Source: Ulva prolifera (taxonomy: Eukaryota > Chlorophyta > Ulvophyceae > Ulvales > Ulvaceae). From it: a DNA stretch of 64,000 bases. Of this stretch, positions 22,283-34,672 are shown one piece after another. Below the pieces are notes generated by a model, which saw nothing but the letters and a program-made list of their open reading frames with translations, was not told the origin of the DNA and ran no database searches. Position numbers and translations under genes: made by a program. Within the stretch, counting starts at the first letter, position 1, and each line of letters starts with the position of its first letter. The stretch spans positions 3,316,430 through 3,380,429 of the forward strand of contig CM041204.1 in NCBI GenBank assembly GCA_023078555.1, given 5' to 3'.

Positions 22283-25200
22283 ATGAACACGATTGATGGA
22301 GGCTCTCCTCGTGTTTCAGTGCGGCTGGGTGCAGATGCGCCTGTATTTGTATGCGCGGCAGAGTCTCTGGAAGTATCGGCGCACTGGTCCCAGCGTTGTG
22401 AATTGCTTCTTGACCTCCGCGAACAAGCAGATGATCTTGACTCAGACCTTCCGCTGCCGCTAACGCCCGCAGATCTGAAGGCATGGGTCGAATATTCTCT
22501 GATGTGTGGAGAAAACACCGACACCGACGACGAAACTGAGGACGTCGGAGGGGACGAGCACAAGCTAGCGAAGGCCCTGAAGGAACGTTGCATCGCGCAT
22601 TCATGTTTACCTCGCTGATGTGATGTAAACATGTGCTGCTTGCGAGCTCGACTGTCATGATTCAGCTTGCCTAGGCCTCGCTCATCCGGGCACGCTTGAG
22701 GAGCAATCACCTGTCCAAAGCGGAGCACGCTTCCTATCACGCCAGCAGTAGCCGTTCTGTATATGCTGCTAGCCGCGTATGTGAAAGCGTCCTGCCTGCG
22801 TGCTTGCCTGGTGTGTCGCGATTCACGGCGTGGGCATGAAGGGCATGAATGCACAAGTTGTGTGTAAACCAACCTTGCTGCTTTCACGGTGCTGCCCGCC
22901 TCGCCACCTTCATCCTTAAAACTGCAACCCAGCACAGAGCAAAGCCGTCCCGGCCAGGTCCAAGGTGATCAGTCTTGTCTGCTTTCTCTTTCATCAGTCC
23001 AAGAGTGTGGCCTAGGCAGGCTTGGGCGTAGCTGTCGCTCATGTCTTACTGAGTCATGTGTATTGCGGAGCTGCCCGACAGAGCTGCAAATGTAGCGTTT
23101 TAAGTACAGTAGCACACTTAAAGCAGAGTGAGTACGTAGATTCACTGTCGCGCTATCCCGTGTACAAGGCAAACGCATCACCAGCTGTCCCTGGCGTGAC
23201 CTCGAGGCTGACTCGGTGCACAGTCGCACGTTCCCCGAATCGGGCGGCGTCTTCATATGGTCAGAGCAGCTTTGCTCCACCATGTTGACTGCGTATCACA
23301 GTGCGTATTGCCCGGGCAGATGGCTGGTCTGCATGCAGGCTGCGGACTTCTTGCGCGACCCCGGGTCTGGCGCGACCCCGGGTCAGGGCCTGCAACAATC
23401 AGACGTGTCATATCGGCTGCTCCGCGTGATTCTGGGTGACTACGTGGACGAGAAGTGCCAGCTGCCACCACCGCCTACCGCCGCTGATGTTCCAAGGCAT
23501 TCCATGGTGCAGGTGCGGCAGGCTGTCCCTGAGCTGCGCGCAGAAGTGGCCGCCGTGTGTTCTGCCAGCGCTGCCTGCTGGAGTGTGCGTGGTATTGCCC
23601 GTCTTGACCCTCGCAAACATCGCAAACGATATATATCCGGGAAATCACACATCCGGGCATCATGGTGTTTGCACCAGCCGCGTATACGTAGCACACGATG
23701 TCCCAGCCCTGAGCGCCATTCTGTCGCTGCATGTGCCTCGAAGCGCCACCGAATACTTCACGCCACGATGAATACGATCGTGGCGTGTTGCAATGAAGTA
23801 CTCGTCGGCGCTTCGGATGTTGACACCCTGACTGTGCGACAGTGAGTCCCCCACTCTGCTTCGTGATGCATTTCCAGCTTGGACGTGCAGCATGACATCT
23901 TTCTGGACGGTCCGCTGGCAAGAACTGCCGCCAACAGCACTCACATGCATGCACAGGCTGTGCAGCACAGCGCTGACTTGGCCCTGCTGTGTAGATCGTC
24001 CAGGCGGTGCCCCTGCACTGCCTGCCAGGCATCCTGGCCAACACAGCCCGTGGGAGAACTCCAACGGACAGGAGCCAGCTGTTGGAGGGCGCCTGGACCT
24101 CGACGACGGCATACCCAGTGCTCCATGAGTGGCAGATCGCGCGGCTGCTGCAGCTGCTGCCCCGGCACCTCCACCCCACCATCGTGCGCGAGTGCTGCCG
24201 CTGGCGCTCTGGTGAAGGCAGATTCCGCATCTCGCAGGTGCCCATGCGCCACGAGCTGTGCCCGCGTGGCAACGGCCGGGACAGCGTGGCCGGGACAGCG
24301 TGCAACGCGACTCGGGCGGCAGCGGCAGCGAGGACAGCGAGGACTCTGCCAGCGAGGAGGTGGACGACGACTCCGATCCAAACTGCGCCTCGGAGGTGTT
24401 CCAGCTGCTTGCGGCGGCGGCGCCGCTCGCCGGGCGAGATGGCGAGCGCGCATGGGACCCCGGCGCAATGGAGGCCCTGCTCTCAGGCGCCGCAACGGCC
24501 GCCGCCGTGCCTGCAGCAGGTGCTCTTCTTGATGATGCTGCTACAAGCAGCGCAGGTGTCACCGGTGTGGCTGACGGCAAGCGAGAGCAAACCGGCCAGA
24601 GAAAAGGCTGCGCCTGCGTCAGCCCGCGAACGCACGCGAGACGGGCGATGTGGCCCCATCGAGCGAGGTGCCGCCTGACCACGCTGTGATGGCACAGCTG
24701 TCCCTGGTGGTCTCAAGGTCTGAGTGCACATCCTGTGCATCGGTTCTCGAAGCCGATGACGCCCCGTCGCTGGAGCACCCCCGCTGGTGTGCAGCCCTCG
24801 CGCAGCTGCGGACGTTAACAATTGCGGCACCTGAGCATCAAGGCGCACAGCACCGTGCACTCGAGGCCCGTGTCGCTTGGGCCGGCGCTGCTGGCTCTGC
24901 CGGCGCTTGAGACGCTACATCTCGTCTCCGAACAGTGCTGCATCCATGGTGAACGGTTCGAGGCGCACGAGGCGCAGGCCGTGCTGCTGGAAGGTGTCGG
25001 GAATCTGACGCAGCTCTCTGCACTTACGCTGATCGACGCCTTCTCCCACGGCGTCAGGATCAACGGCCGCACCGTCTTCCTTCCGAACAGCCTGCCGCTG
25101 CTGCAGGTGGCGCAGCTGTCGAGGCTCACGCGGCTGACGTCCCTGACCGCCTGGTGGGGCGCTTTGGGTGACCAGGACAACGACGAGTTTGTGCACGCTG

Positions 25201-25962
25201 TCAAGCAGATGGGAGCTCTGCAGGCGCTGGACGTTCAGATGCACACCCCGAACGGCCGCGGCGATTCCTCGCCGATGGTGCAGCGGCTGCTCGCGGCGAC
25301 CGAGTTGACGGCGCTGCAGAACCTGGCGATCTCAGCTGGCCCGAGCTGTACTGGGCAATGATCAGCAACAACTCCGCTCTGCTGTCTCGCCTGACGGCGC
25401 TGACCTTGCCTGCTCGGAACTCGGGGTGCTATCTTATGGCCGCATCGCCAGAGGAGAACGCAGGCGCGGTCATGGCACTGCTAGCAGAGATGCCAGCGCT
25501 GCAGTCGTTGTGTCTGCGGCACAACTACCTCGGGGACGCCGGGCTGGAGCGCCTCGCGGCGCTGCTGCCGCAGCTGCCGCGCCTCACGCATCTCACGATG
25601 TTTGATAACGAAACGTCACATATCACGGTGACGGCTGTCCTGGAGGCTGCCGGGAGGCTCCAGGCTGCGGCGGGTGCAGGCGCTGGTGGGTTACCGGAGC
25701 TCGACATCGGCGACAACGACCTCAGCGCCACGGATGCAGCGCAGCTCGCACGCCTCATCTCGCAGCTGCACTGGCTCGACGCGCTCAACCTCGTGAGGAC
25801 AAATCTGCCGACGCACGTCTGCCCGGCCCTCGCCGAGGCGCTGCACGCGCTGCCGCATCGGCGCCGCTTGCGCGTCTACCAGAGCAGCTCCTGGCTTGGC
25901 GAGGCTTCGAAGGCGGGCCTGTTTGCTGGAGTCAGTGGCGTGTGCACATGTGCATTGATTGA
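22283..25962 (+). pseudogene. Gene C: decayed SKP1/BTB-like LRR gene
   Basis: Exon 1 (22283-22582, 100 codons) is open and ends KLAKALK like its relatives, but the splice donor GT found in the others is GA here. Exon 2 starts at 23339 with AADFLRD; the sequence then holds two adjacent copies of a 17-bp unit (23354-23387) that replace the conserved helix. Exon 3 starts at 23995 (IVQAVP). It changes frame at least four times: roughly between 24240 and 24300, 24590 and 24660, 24790 and 24830, and 25330 and 25360, with another slip just before the stop at 25960-25962. The Cys cluster is also degraded (VPMRHELC). Leucine-rich repeat blocks are still easy to read in pieces. The decay is moderate, so loss is not ancient. 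The donor-like site 8 nt after the stop is retained. Confidence 0.8.
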
Positions 25963-27538
25963 GGTCCAGGTGCGTGCTGCCTGCTGTGTGCTGTGCGGTA
26001 TTGCGTGTACTACGCCGTGTAGCTTGCCTCAGGTCGGCTCTCTAGCTAGAGACATGAAACGCGATGATGTCTGCCCACATGCATGCACATTCCTGGGTCT
26101 GCTTTCTGTGGATATCTGACAATACCTTTTGGTTTTATCTGTGATCTGTATCAGGGCTGCTGTGATGTGCAGGAGCTGCTGCGCTTTGCACAGAAGCCTC
26201 CTCAAGAATTGGCTTGTGTGCTGCAGCAGACGGGGCTGGCCATGTGTGCTGCGCTGGGCATGCTGTGCTGGGCATGCTTTGGCCATGGTGCTGCTGTCCA
26301 AGCCCGGGGGAGGGGCCGATGTGCCGCTGCTTGTCCGCGACAAGACACTGGCGTGGGCTTTCCTGCGCTTGTGCGTAGCCCCTGCGGCGCTTTCTGCCTC
26401 CCCGACTCTGCCTCCGCGAGGTGACCTTGTAACACATACCACTCTCAGGTGTGCCTGTGTCACAATGAGGCTACCAAGCAGGGCGGCACCGCACTCACAA
26501 GCCCACAGAAGCTCTGACAAACCCCCTACGCCACTGCGAGAGAGGTGCCCTGACTCGATACATCACACAACCCTAAACTCAACACGACAACCCGCCATAC
26601 CAACAGTGGCAATGATGCACCCTGCAGGCCTGGATATGGCATGCACTTGAGGGATTCCCTCAAGTGCGTGACAATGCCAGCAGCGTAGAGTCTGGCTCGG
26701 CCCACATGTGTGTACACTGCCAATCTACCCAAAGCAACTCATGCCCAATCTCAGCTACAATCACTTCTAGCGGCTAGAATCTAGCCACTTTGCATGGTCT
26801 GCAAGGCTCCTTTGGGCACCGCGCGGCGGGCCGTCATGCATCTCAATCCCAGTGCTGCCCGCCGAGCCGCCTCGATCTGCACCTCTGACCATGATCACGC
26901 CCAGGTATGCGATCAGCCATCACCGGGGGCCCCAAGCCGCTGCTATAGCCGCGTATGCTTCAAACACATGCATGTGCCGTCCTTACGAAGCACGGTCCCA
27001 CAAGTGTGGTTGCAGAGGTTTGGGGGTCTGCCCGGAGCCTCGCAGGCATCAAATAGTATTTGAATCTGGAGGTGGGGGGCGCATGCGGCACGTGCTTAGG
27101 TTTGTGCGCCAAAGCAGCCAGCATGTGTATACTGTATATAATATTATATATTCTTGCTTGACTGCAGCAAGATTGTTGCATAAGGTGCACAGGTGGAGCT
27201 CCTGCCTGCTCACGTGTTCACAAGTGCAGCTCGCTCTCGCAGATCCCCGGCTGACCGTCTCGGATATCCGCGGAGAGGCGCGTGCCTCGATTCAAATCCT
27301 GATCCCGCCGATGGTGGAAGGGGCCTAGTTCCGGCACGGTATTGCAGAACGTGGCAACGTCCATGCCGCATTGACGCACTTCAGTGCTCACCCTGGATTT
27401 CCAGGTGCTCGCTGCTTCTTCTGGCGCTGTCGTCTCGAACGTTTGCAGCTGATCGGTGCACAGTCCGCAGGCCTGGGGCAACGCGACAACCTGTCTTAAC
27501 GTCTCTCAATCGAAATCATAAGCAGCATAGATACTGGG
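25963..27538. other. Spacer between genes C and D
   Basis: The first part is GC-rich 3' sequence of C with no gene. From 26834 onward the DNA is the upstream part of the D/E duplicated unit and matches 38016-38700; this shared stretch, with TATATAATATTATATA at 27133-27148, is the likely promoter region of D. No separate gene is supported. Confidence 0.45.
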
Positions 27539-30500
27539 ATGCGTAGTGTATCGTTGAAGCTCGCTGCTGATGCTCCGTTGTCCGTGTGCGCGACGTCTGA
27601 TACTGACTCAGAGGCTGTGGACATACCGACACACTGTGCTCTCAGATGTGACTTGTTGTGTGATCTACGTGAACAAGAGTTTTGTTCAACACTCGATCTT
27701 TCTGTGCCTTTGTCAATGGAGGAAGTGAAGGCGTGGCTGGAGTGTGCTCTGAAGAGTCAAGGCAGAGGCGTTGTCGACGACCGCACCCAGGACATTGGAG
27801 CGGACGAGAATAAACTGCTGAAGGCACTGAAGGTACGAGTTGAGCTTTGATTGATGCCGGCGTGAGCATGCGTTGTCTGCGAGGCATCACTGATGCACCA
27901 ACCTGCTGCTATCACGCGGCACGCTTGCGACAAAATCAAAACTTGGCGGAAGCTTCACTTTCTGTAATAGTAATTTCAGTTCTACTGGTATTTTGGAGGC
28001 GGGATGCCTGCGTGCTTGCTCACTTTGACGAGTCTATGCAAGGGGATGCCACACTGTAGAAACGCTGATCACAACGCACGCCGTTCCTTCAGACTCAGTT
28101 CAAGCAGAATAGCGTGCATGATTGCCAGAATGCGCTTGATAACGGCCTGCAACCCATGATGTGTTGCTACTGGGCGGATGCAGTGTGATCTTGTGGCTTA
28201 CACGACCATGTGGCTGACAAGGTGCTCCAAAGCTATTTCAATATGCCGAGCATCATCTTTCAGTGAGACACGTTTCCCAATTGTATCGTGTGCCTTGTTG
28301 CTGGGCAGAAGATCGTTTCGCATGCAGGCTGCAGACTTCTTGCGTGACCTCAAGACGACCGCAGCCATACAACGGCGCCTCCTTCTCTCTATTGTAGGCG
28401 ACTGCGTGCACGCGGAGTGTGAGCTGAAGCCACCGCCCTCCACAACAGAATGCGCTAGGGCGTATCGGGTGCGGCCGCCTGTGCCTTTGCTGCACCTGTA
28501 CTGCCAGCGGTAACCGACTGAGCTCTGCATGCTGAGAACACTGCAGCGGATCCACTGTTTCAAGCACACACTGCATCTACGTGACATCAACTCTGCATGC
28601 ACGCGCTCGTGGATGCTCAACTTTGAATGTCCTGTAAGAGTCATCTGCACATGTTGTTGCATGAGGCACGCGGTTTGACTCCGGCGTGCATTCTAAACTA
28701 TGTACTGATCAGTACATTCATACAGTTGGTCATCGATGACCAAAATCCAACCATGAGCGCAGCCACCAGAAAGCCCCGTGTGCTGAATTCGGAAGAGTTC
28801 CTGTACAGATCGTCGAAGCTGTGCCGCCGCACCTCCTACCGGGCGTCCTGGCAGCCGCAACCCGTGACGCGACCCGGAGAGAACGGGACGTGCTCTTCGT
28901 CAAGGAATGGTCGAAGACCAAGTTTTGTGGACTCCCAGATGAGCGAGCGCTAGTGCGACTGCTGCAGCTGCTCCCGCGCAGCCTCCACCCGACCATTGTG
29001 CGCGAGTGCTGCCGCCGCCCCTCCGATGAAGGCCTGGGCCTGTTCTGTTTCCCGAAGATGCCTACCTGCCGCAAGACGTGCTACCGTACCCAGCGCGATC
29101 CAGATGCAGCTGACATTATGGCGATGGAAGTGACAGGTGTTGTAGAGAGAGGGACTTGCGGCCCGAGCAGCACCGGGGTATTGTTCCAGCTGCTTGCGGC
29201 GGCAGCGCCACTCGCCGGGGGGGACACACAGATCGCATGGGACCCCGGCGCGCTTGAGGCCGTCCTCTCAGGCGCCGCTGACGCTTCGCGTGTCGCCGGT
29301 TCCCTACTTGATGCTGCTGCCAAGGGCAGCGAAAGTGCCACCAGTCTGGCTGACATCGAGCCGGAGTACGACAACACGCCATCAGCAAAGCGCCTGTGCG
29401 TGCAACAGGGCGGTGGGTGGGCGGCAGCGAAAGATGCCGCCGTGATGTCACGGCTGACACTGACGGTTTCCAGTTCAGTCTGCGATGCTTGCCAATTCAG
29501 TATCTGCGACTCCCCCACCGAGGAGCCGCCTCGCTGGTGCGCCGCGCTGGCACAGCTGCGTGTGCTGCGGGGCCTCAGCATCACCACGTATGACATTACG
29601 CACCTTAGCCCCGCGGCGCTGGGGCCGGCGCTGCTGGCCCTGCCCGCCCTCGAGGCCCTGGAGGTCCGATGCGAGGATGGGTATGAAGAGCAGGACGAAG
29701 AGGCGTTGAACAAGCCGCAGGACGACCTGCTGCATGCCATCGGGAATCTGACACGGCTTTCTTCGCTTGCGCTAACCAACTGCTTCCACCTGGGCAATCT
29801 GGATGACGACGAACTTGAGCCGCTGTCGCAGGTCTCGCAGCTGTCGAGGCTCACACGGCTGACGTCCCTGACAGCCACTTGGTTGTCTGCTGGGGAAGCC
29901 AACGAAACCGCGTTTGTGGATGCTGTCAAGCAGATGACAGCGCTGCGCATACTCGATGTCGGGATGCTCCGATGCTGGGGCCATGATGAGTCCTCAGAGG
30001 TTGTGCTGCGGCTGGTCAGGGCGACTGAGCTGACGGCGCTGCAGAGCCTTGCAATTTTTAACCTCGAGACAGCCGGACGCTTGCATGAGGCGCTGATCGC
30101 CGCCAACCCCGCTCTGCTGTCTCGACTCACTTCTCTGAGCTTGCCTCTTCACGACCACGCCATTAGTCCTTGTGACGACGAGCCAGCTGCAAACACGGCT
30201 GCGGTTGTCGCTCTGCTGGCAGACATGCCAGAGCTGCGGTCGTTACGTGTGGGGTTCAACGACCTTGGGGACGCCGGGCTGGAGCGCCTCGCGGCGACGC
30301 TGCCGCGCCTCCCGCATCTCACGCGCCTTGCGGTTTGTAGCAACGACGCTTCGCACGTCGGGGTCACTGCCATCCTGGAGGCTGCGGGACAGCTCCAAGC
30401 TGCGGCGGGCACGTTCGCCCAGGGGCTGCGGGAGCTGGACATCAGCGGCAATGACCTCAGCGCTGCTAACGTGGCGCAGCTCGCACGCCTCCTGTCGCGG

Positions 30501-31987
30501 CTGTACTGCCTCGAGGCGCTCAACCTTGATTGCACGGTGCTGATGGAAAGCGCGTGGCACGGCATTGTCGCAGCGCTGCGAACGCTGCCGCAGCTGCGCC
30601 GCCTGCGGGTCAATCGACCCAGGGCTGATGAAGAATGTCGTCACCTCTCACAAGCCGAACGGAAAACGCTCGGGGGCGGCGTGTCTCCGGCCGCGACCTT
30701 GTTTGCCGGACTCGGGCACGTGTGCATTGACTGAGCCTCAGGTGTGTGCTGCCTGCAACTGTGTATGTAGTTTCAAAGGACAGAGGCCGGGTATCGGGCC
30801 GTGCTGCCTGCAGCTGTATATGTATGCATGATTACATAGCCGTGTGTGTAGTGCCCATGTCTACTTATTCCGTATTCGCCCTGAGTCAGAGTGGTCATGC
30901 GACACCAGTACCTGGCAAGCTGGTGTGTGTTAGCCGCACACGCCAGTGCGTTCAAAGTGCGGCATGTGCCATGGGTACTTGCACTGCGCTAGGGTTTCTC
31001 GCTTCAATGTATGTTGTGCCAATGTGGCTTTGAACAGATGCGTGGCCCGGCTTGATTGTGATGTACATGCCATGGCAGGTGTACGTGCGTTTGTATGTGT
31101 GGTTAAACGTTTGCCTTCATCGAAGACCTCTGCCACACATGCACACTGGCCGTGCAACCATGGCAGCCGGCACGCTGGTGTGTGCTAACCTGCTCACGTC
31201 CGCGGGTCAAGAGTGCATCATGCCATGTGTGTACTGCACCAAGCTGTCTAGGCTCAGCGTGCTGTGCCAGGGCGGCTGTGGTGAATGCCTTGTCATGCGT
31301 CAGTCGTGGTGTATGTGCCATGGCAGATGTGCCGTAATGGCAGCCTCTACCACAGATACACGGCGCTGTGTCAACTGTCTGTGGTCATCAGAAGATTTGC
31401 TGTGCCAGGGCTGCTGCTCTTGCCACATATCGCTCCACAGGGACCGAATCATTGGTTTCCTCGGGCGAGGCGTGCAGAGTGCTGCATGTGCAGAGCCGCA
31501 TGTGATGTGCCGGTCTGCTCTGTAACGGATTTGCTGCACCGTTTGCCACACGTGTGTGCAGGCAAGACGTCGGGCGCCAAAGGGTGATGGTCGCGGCGGC
31601 CGGGGCAAGCAGGCCGATGCTCTGCTAGTCTGCTCAACAGGACCGAAGGTCTGCGACTGAGCACGGCGGCGCTGGTCCAACTGCCTGTGGTGGCCACATT
31701 CCGATGCTCAGGAGCAGCTGCAACCAACACTGTGGAGATTGTGATACCTCCCGAAACACTGCTATCCGCGCCCCTGGGCCGTTCATCTCAGCCATGATAC
31801 TGACGTTTGTGGGCCCACGCACGGCTGCCGTCATCGGCGGGGGACGCGACTGCTAGCAGTCGCTGGTGTGATCTGTCGCAGGCATGGACAGTTGGCCACT
31901 GGCCGGTGTATCTTGGGGGCTTTCATTTTATCTTGCCGAGCGTATGGCTGTGCGGGCAGTGTCGACGTCTGTGTGGGCACGGGATCG
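26834..31987 (+). repeat. Segmental duplication unit, copy D
   Basis: About 5.15 kb, colinear with 38016-42858. Homology covers upstream sequence (starting TCATGCATCTCAATCCCAG in both), all exons and introns of the gene, and roughly 1.2 kb downstream, ending near GTGGGCACGGGATCG in both copies. Exons are close to identical in exon 1 and exon 2, while intergenic parts carry many indels. The copies are in direct orientation and about 11 kb apart. Confidence 0.8.
27539..30734 (+). CDS. Gene D: SKP1/BTB-like LRR protein
   Basis: Exons 27539-27832, 28328-28468 and 28809-30734, all phase 0, give 786 residues. Compared with gene E the first ATG has become ATA (at the aligned position 27515-27517), so translation should begin at the next in-frame ATG, 27539, eight codons later. 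Exon 1 holds VSLKLAADAPLSV, DIPTHCALRCDLLCDL and VPLSMEEVKAWLECAL; exon 2 begins AADFLRDLKTTAA. This order of strands and helices parallels SKP1/BTB proteins. Exon 3 begins IVEAVPPHLLPG, has the Cys cluster ECCRRPS...MPTCRKTC, FQLLAAAAPLAGG, a short variable linker, KRLCVQQ, and about ten leucine-rich repeats such as LRVGFNDLGDAGLERLA. It ends HVCID. A donor-like GTGTGT lies 8 nt past the stop. Intact and probably functional. Confidence 0.8.
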
Positions 31988-32825
31988 CTGCTCTCCGGGA
32001 CCTGATGACCCGGACACCGCATTCTATACCAGAGTCTGATCTGGCGAAGCTTACGGTTGACGCCCTGAAGTGATCGGCTAGCACGCGCTGTAGCTACTTA
32101 GAGATAGTGTACATGCCACAGTCGCGGAATAGCATCTACTTCAGAAGGCTACTGAAGGTGATACAATGTGTCTTGAGGGTGCTGGAGGCATTGTAAAGCG
32201 CTTGTGTCTTATGAACCAACTCAGTTGCGGGACAGTGACCCTTCACTCGAGGTCGACATTGTAAGTGACGAGTGCAGGCATGCCTCCTTCCAGCCCACTC
32301 TTCATGACGGCCACTGGAACAGCGATCAAGTCTCACAAGACTCAGCGCTGTGCTTATGGATCCAGTTGTAGTAGGTGGGCGCGCCCAGCGTGTGGGCGGG
32401 TCTGTCCACACGTGTGTGAAAACGAGCCAGCAGCTGCAGTTCAAAGGGCCACGCTTTGCAGCACGCGTATGCCATTCAAAAGATATGAAGACCATATATA
32501 ACAGCAGTACTATACGCTGCTGCATTAGATGTGTGCAGCTCAGAGGACGGTGCGAGTCAACCAAAGCGCCCCTTGGAGCGTTCACGAATGTGCCCCACAT
32601 GTCGCACTTGGGTGGCCACCGTTTAAAGGCCGCGTAGCTGTGGTGTGCCAAATGTCTATCTTATTGCCTTGGTGCGGCATGTGATCAAAGTGCCCGTGGG
32701 AGCCAGCCAGCGAAACAGCCCCAGATGAAGACTGGGGCTGCAGCACATGTTCAGTTCTCAGCCCACCTTCAATACAATATATACAGTAGGATCCATAAGG
32801 GGCACCTTGCTGGACCTTGGGGCAG
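30735..32825. other. Spacer downstream of gene D
   Basis: To 31987 this is the 3' flank of the D/E unit, with partial matches to 42200-42858. The remainder to 32825 has no gene that I can support. Short frames with CIGC/CC-like runs near 31200-31500 come from TGTGC-rich repeats in the shared flank. Confidence 0.45.
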
Positions 32826-34246
32826 CCAGGGGGTCAACCACTCCCGCTACATGGTGGGCCCACCTACGGCGCGCAAGATCGGCTGCGATTTTGGCCGCTT
32901 GGGGAAGACTTTGGCTGTTGTCTATGTTGAATGGGGATTCGTAGTGTATCATCTCGCTGTTGGGGAGTCTCCCCATCGCAAACCCGGGTTTTGTCGAATT
33001 TCCGCGCTTTTCCCCAAACGAGGGTCGTTCATGCCCAAACGTGTGCCATTGCATCGAGAACACGTAGCACACTCAAAATATGCTATGATACTCACCGGGT
33101 TATGACATATTGCTTCTGTCACATTTGTGGGTAGCGTTCGGCAAGTGAGGCACTATTCAACGGCGCGCTAGCTGATCGGGCCGACATGGCGGGGCGCTCA
33201 CGCACTGGTCAGGCGACATGTCAGCATTGATTGGCAGCATATTGCGTGTTGAATATTGCGTGTTGAAGGACCCTGCCTCAATTTTATGTGCAATGGGGAA
33301 TGCCCATGTTTTGTAATGCACCGTCACATCTACACCTTATTTCACAGCATGTCACTCTAATGATACCGCAAATGCGCATCAATGATGTATCCACCGTGTA
33401 TCCAGCATCCACCGCTCTATTGAAATGACTCATTAGTGTACAATGGCGAGGCATGATCACAGCAGGCCAGAGTAACTCAACACGTCTCCAGTGACACTAC
33501 GCAAAAGATGACCTAAGCATACCTACGCTGACGTCTTCGTTGAGAAGTACACACCTAGCAGGTGGACTGCAAAGCTCCGGATCATGCTCCATCACAAGGG
33601 CCTGTCAGGCCTGTCACAGGAATCAAGATACTCATGCGCCCCATGCCGATATCAAAAGTTCTACGAGAGTGACGATCAATCAGGATCAGGCAGTGAAGCT
33701 TTGATATCTCGTGTATAATTCAGTTTGAGCCACTATCCCATGCTACACACAGATCGCAGGAAGGACGCCCTGTCCGGATATCCAGAGATTCGGACCTATC
33801 CAGCATTATTAGAGGGATTAATACGACTCAAATTGCATAGCGTGCGTCACTAGTGGCCAGCCTCCAGGAAACTCAGCAGTATACAGCTTCATGAAGCCTC
33901 ACCAACGAAAAAAATGCACATACAGCCTTGCGATCACCAACAAGAGCTTTAAAGAGCTCATTTTAAAGGCGTTTGGGGACGCCTGCGAATGTTTGGGGAG
34001 GTTTGGGGAGGCGACTGAGCGTCTGGGCCGGTTGGGGAGCCAGCGTCGCGAAAGGCCGATTTTCCCCAACCAAACGAGCCATATGGACGATCATGGGCCA
34101 TTTTCCCCACCCGAGTGAGATGACACACTACGAATCCCCATTCAACATAGACAATAGCCAAAGTCTTCCCCAAGCGGCCAAAATCGCAGCCGATCTTGCG
34201 CGCCGTAGGTGGGCCCACCATGTAGCGGGAGTGGTTGACCCCCTGG
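32826..34246. mobile_element. Non-autonomous foldback DNA transposon candidate
   Basis: The left end CCAGGGGGTCAACCACTCCC (32826 onward) is repeated inverted at the right end, finishing at 34246. The two arms match for about 130 bp with only a few differences. A 4-bp direct duplication GCAG lies directly outside both ends (32822-32825 and 34247-34250). The interior of about 1.15 kb is less GC-rich than the surroundings and has no coding frame. Size, long arms, target duplication and lack of genes fit a MITE or foldback element mobilised in trans. The superfamily is unclear; the small open frames in the arms are mirror images of each other and not genes. Confidence 0.75.
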
Positions 34247-34672
34247 GCAGCCGTGTTTCTTGTAGTGCCCATACCCCACACCCACAATCACACCCGCACG
34301 CCCACCCCCACTCGCACTGGGCAATGCGTGATCGCTGTGCGCGACAGCGACGGGCGGGTAGACGTGTGTACATATGACATGTCAGCAATGCTGACTCGGC
34401 ATTCGCTGACTGTGACCGCGCGGCGTTAGTGTCCTTGTACAGTATCCTGCAGCTGGCGACTCGCCGTCTCTAGATCTGTCATTGTAATTATAATTATACT
34501 TGTATACAATGCGTTATAATTATGTGCGTTAACGCATATGCAATCACACCGCATAATCGCAACGCACCACGGCTGCGATGTCGATGCCGGCCAACATCAT
34601 CTGAGGCGAGCGTATCATCGGGATACTGCTGCTCGTGCGATGCTTGTGGATTGAATGACGTCAACGTTGTGT

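Noticed and set aside
27287..27308. tRNA T-arm-like GATTCAAATCCTGATC, repeated at about 38475
   Set aside because: The flanking bases do not form a T-stem, and there is no acceptor stem or D-arm. The repeat reflects the D/E duplication.
32725..34287. Pair of similar proteins on opposite strands (NHSRYMVGPPTARK)
   Set aside because: They are the two inverted arms of the foldback element read in mirror image, not genes.
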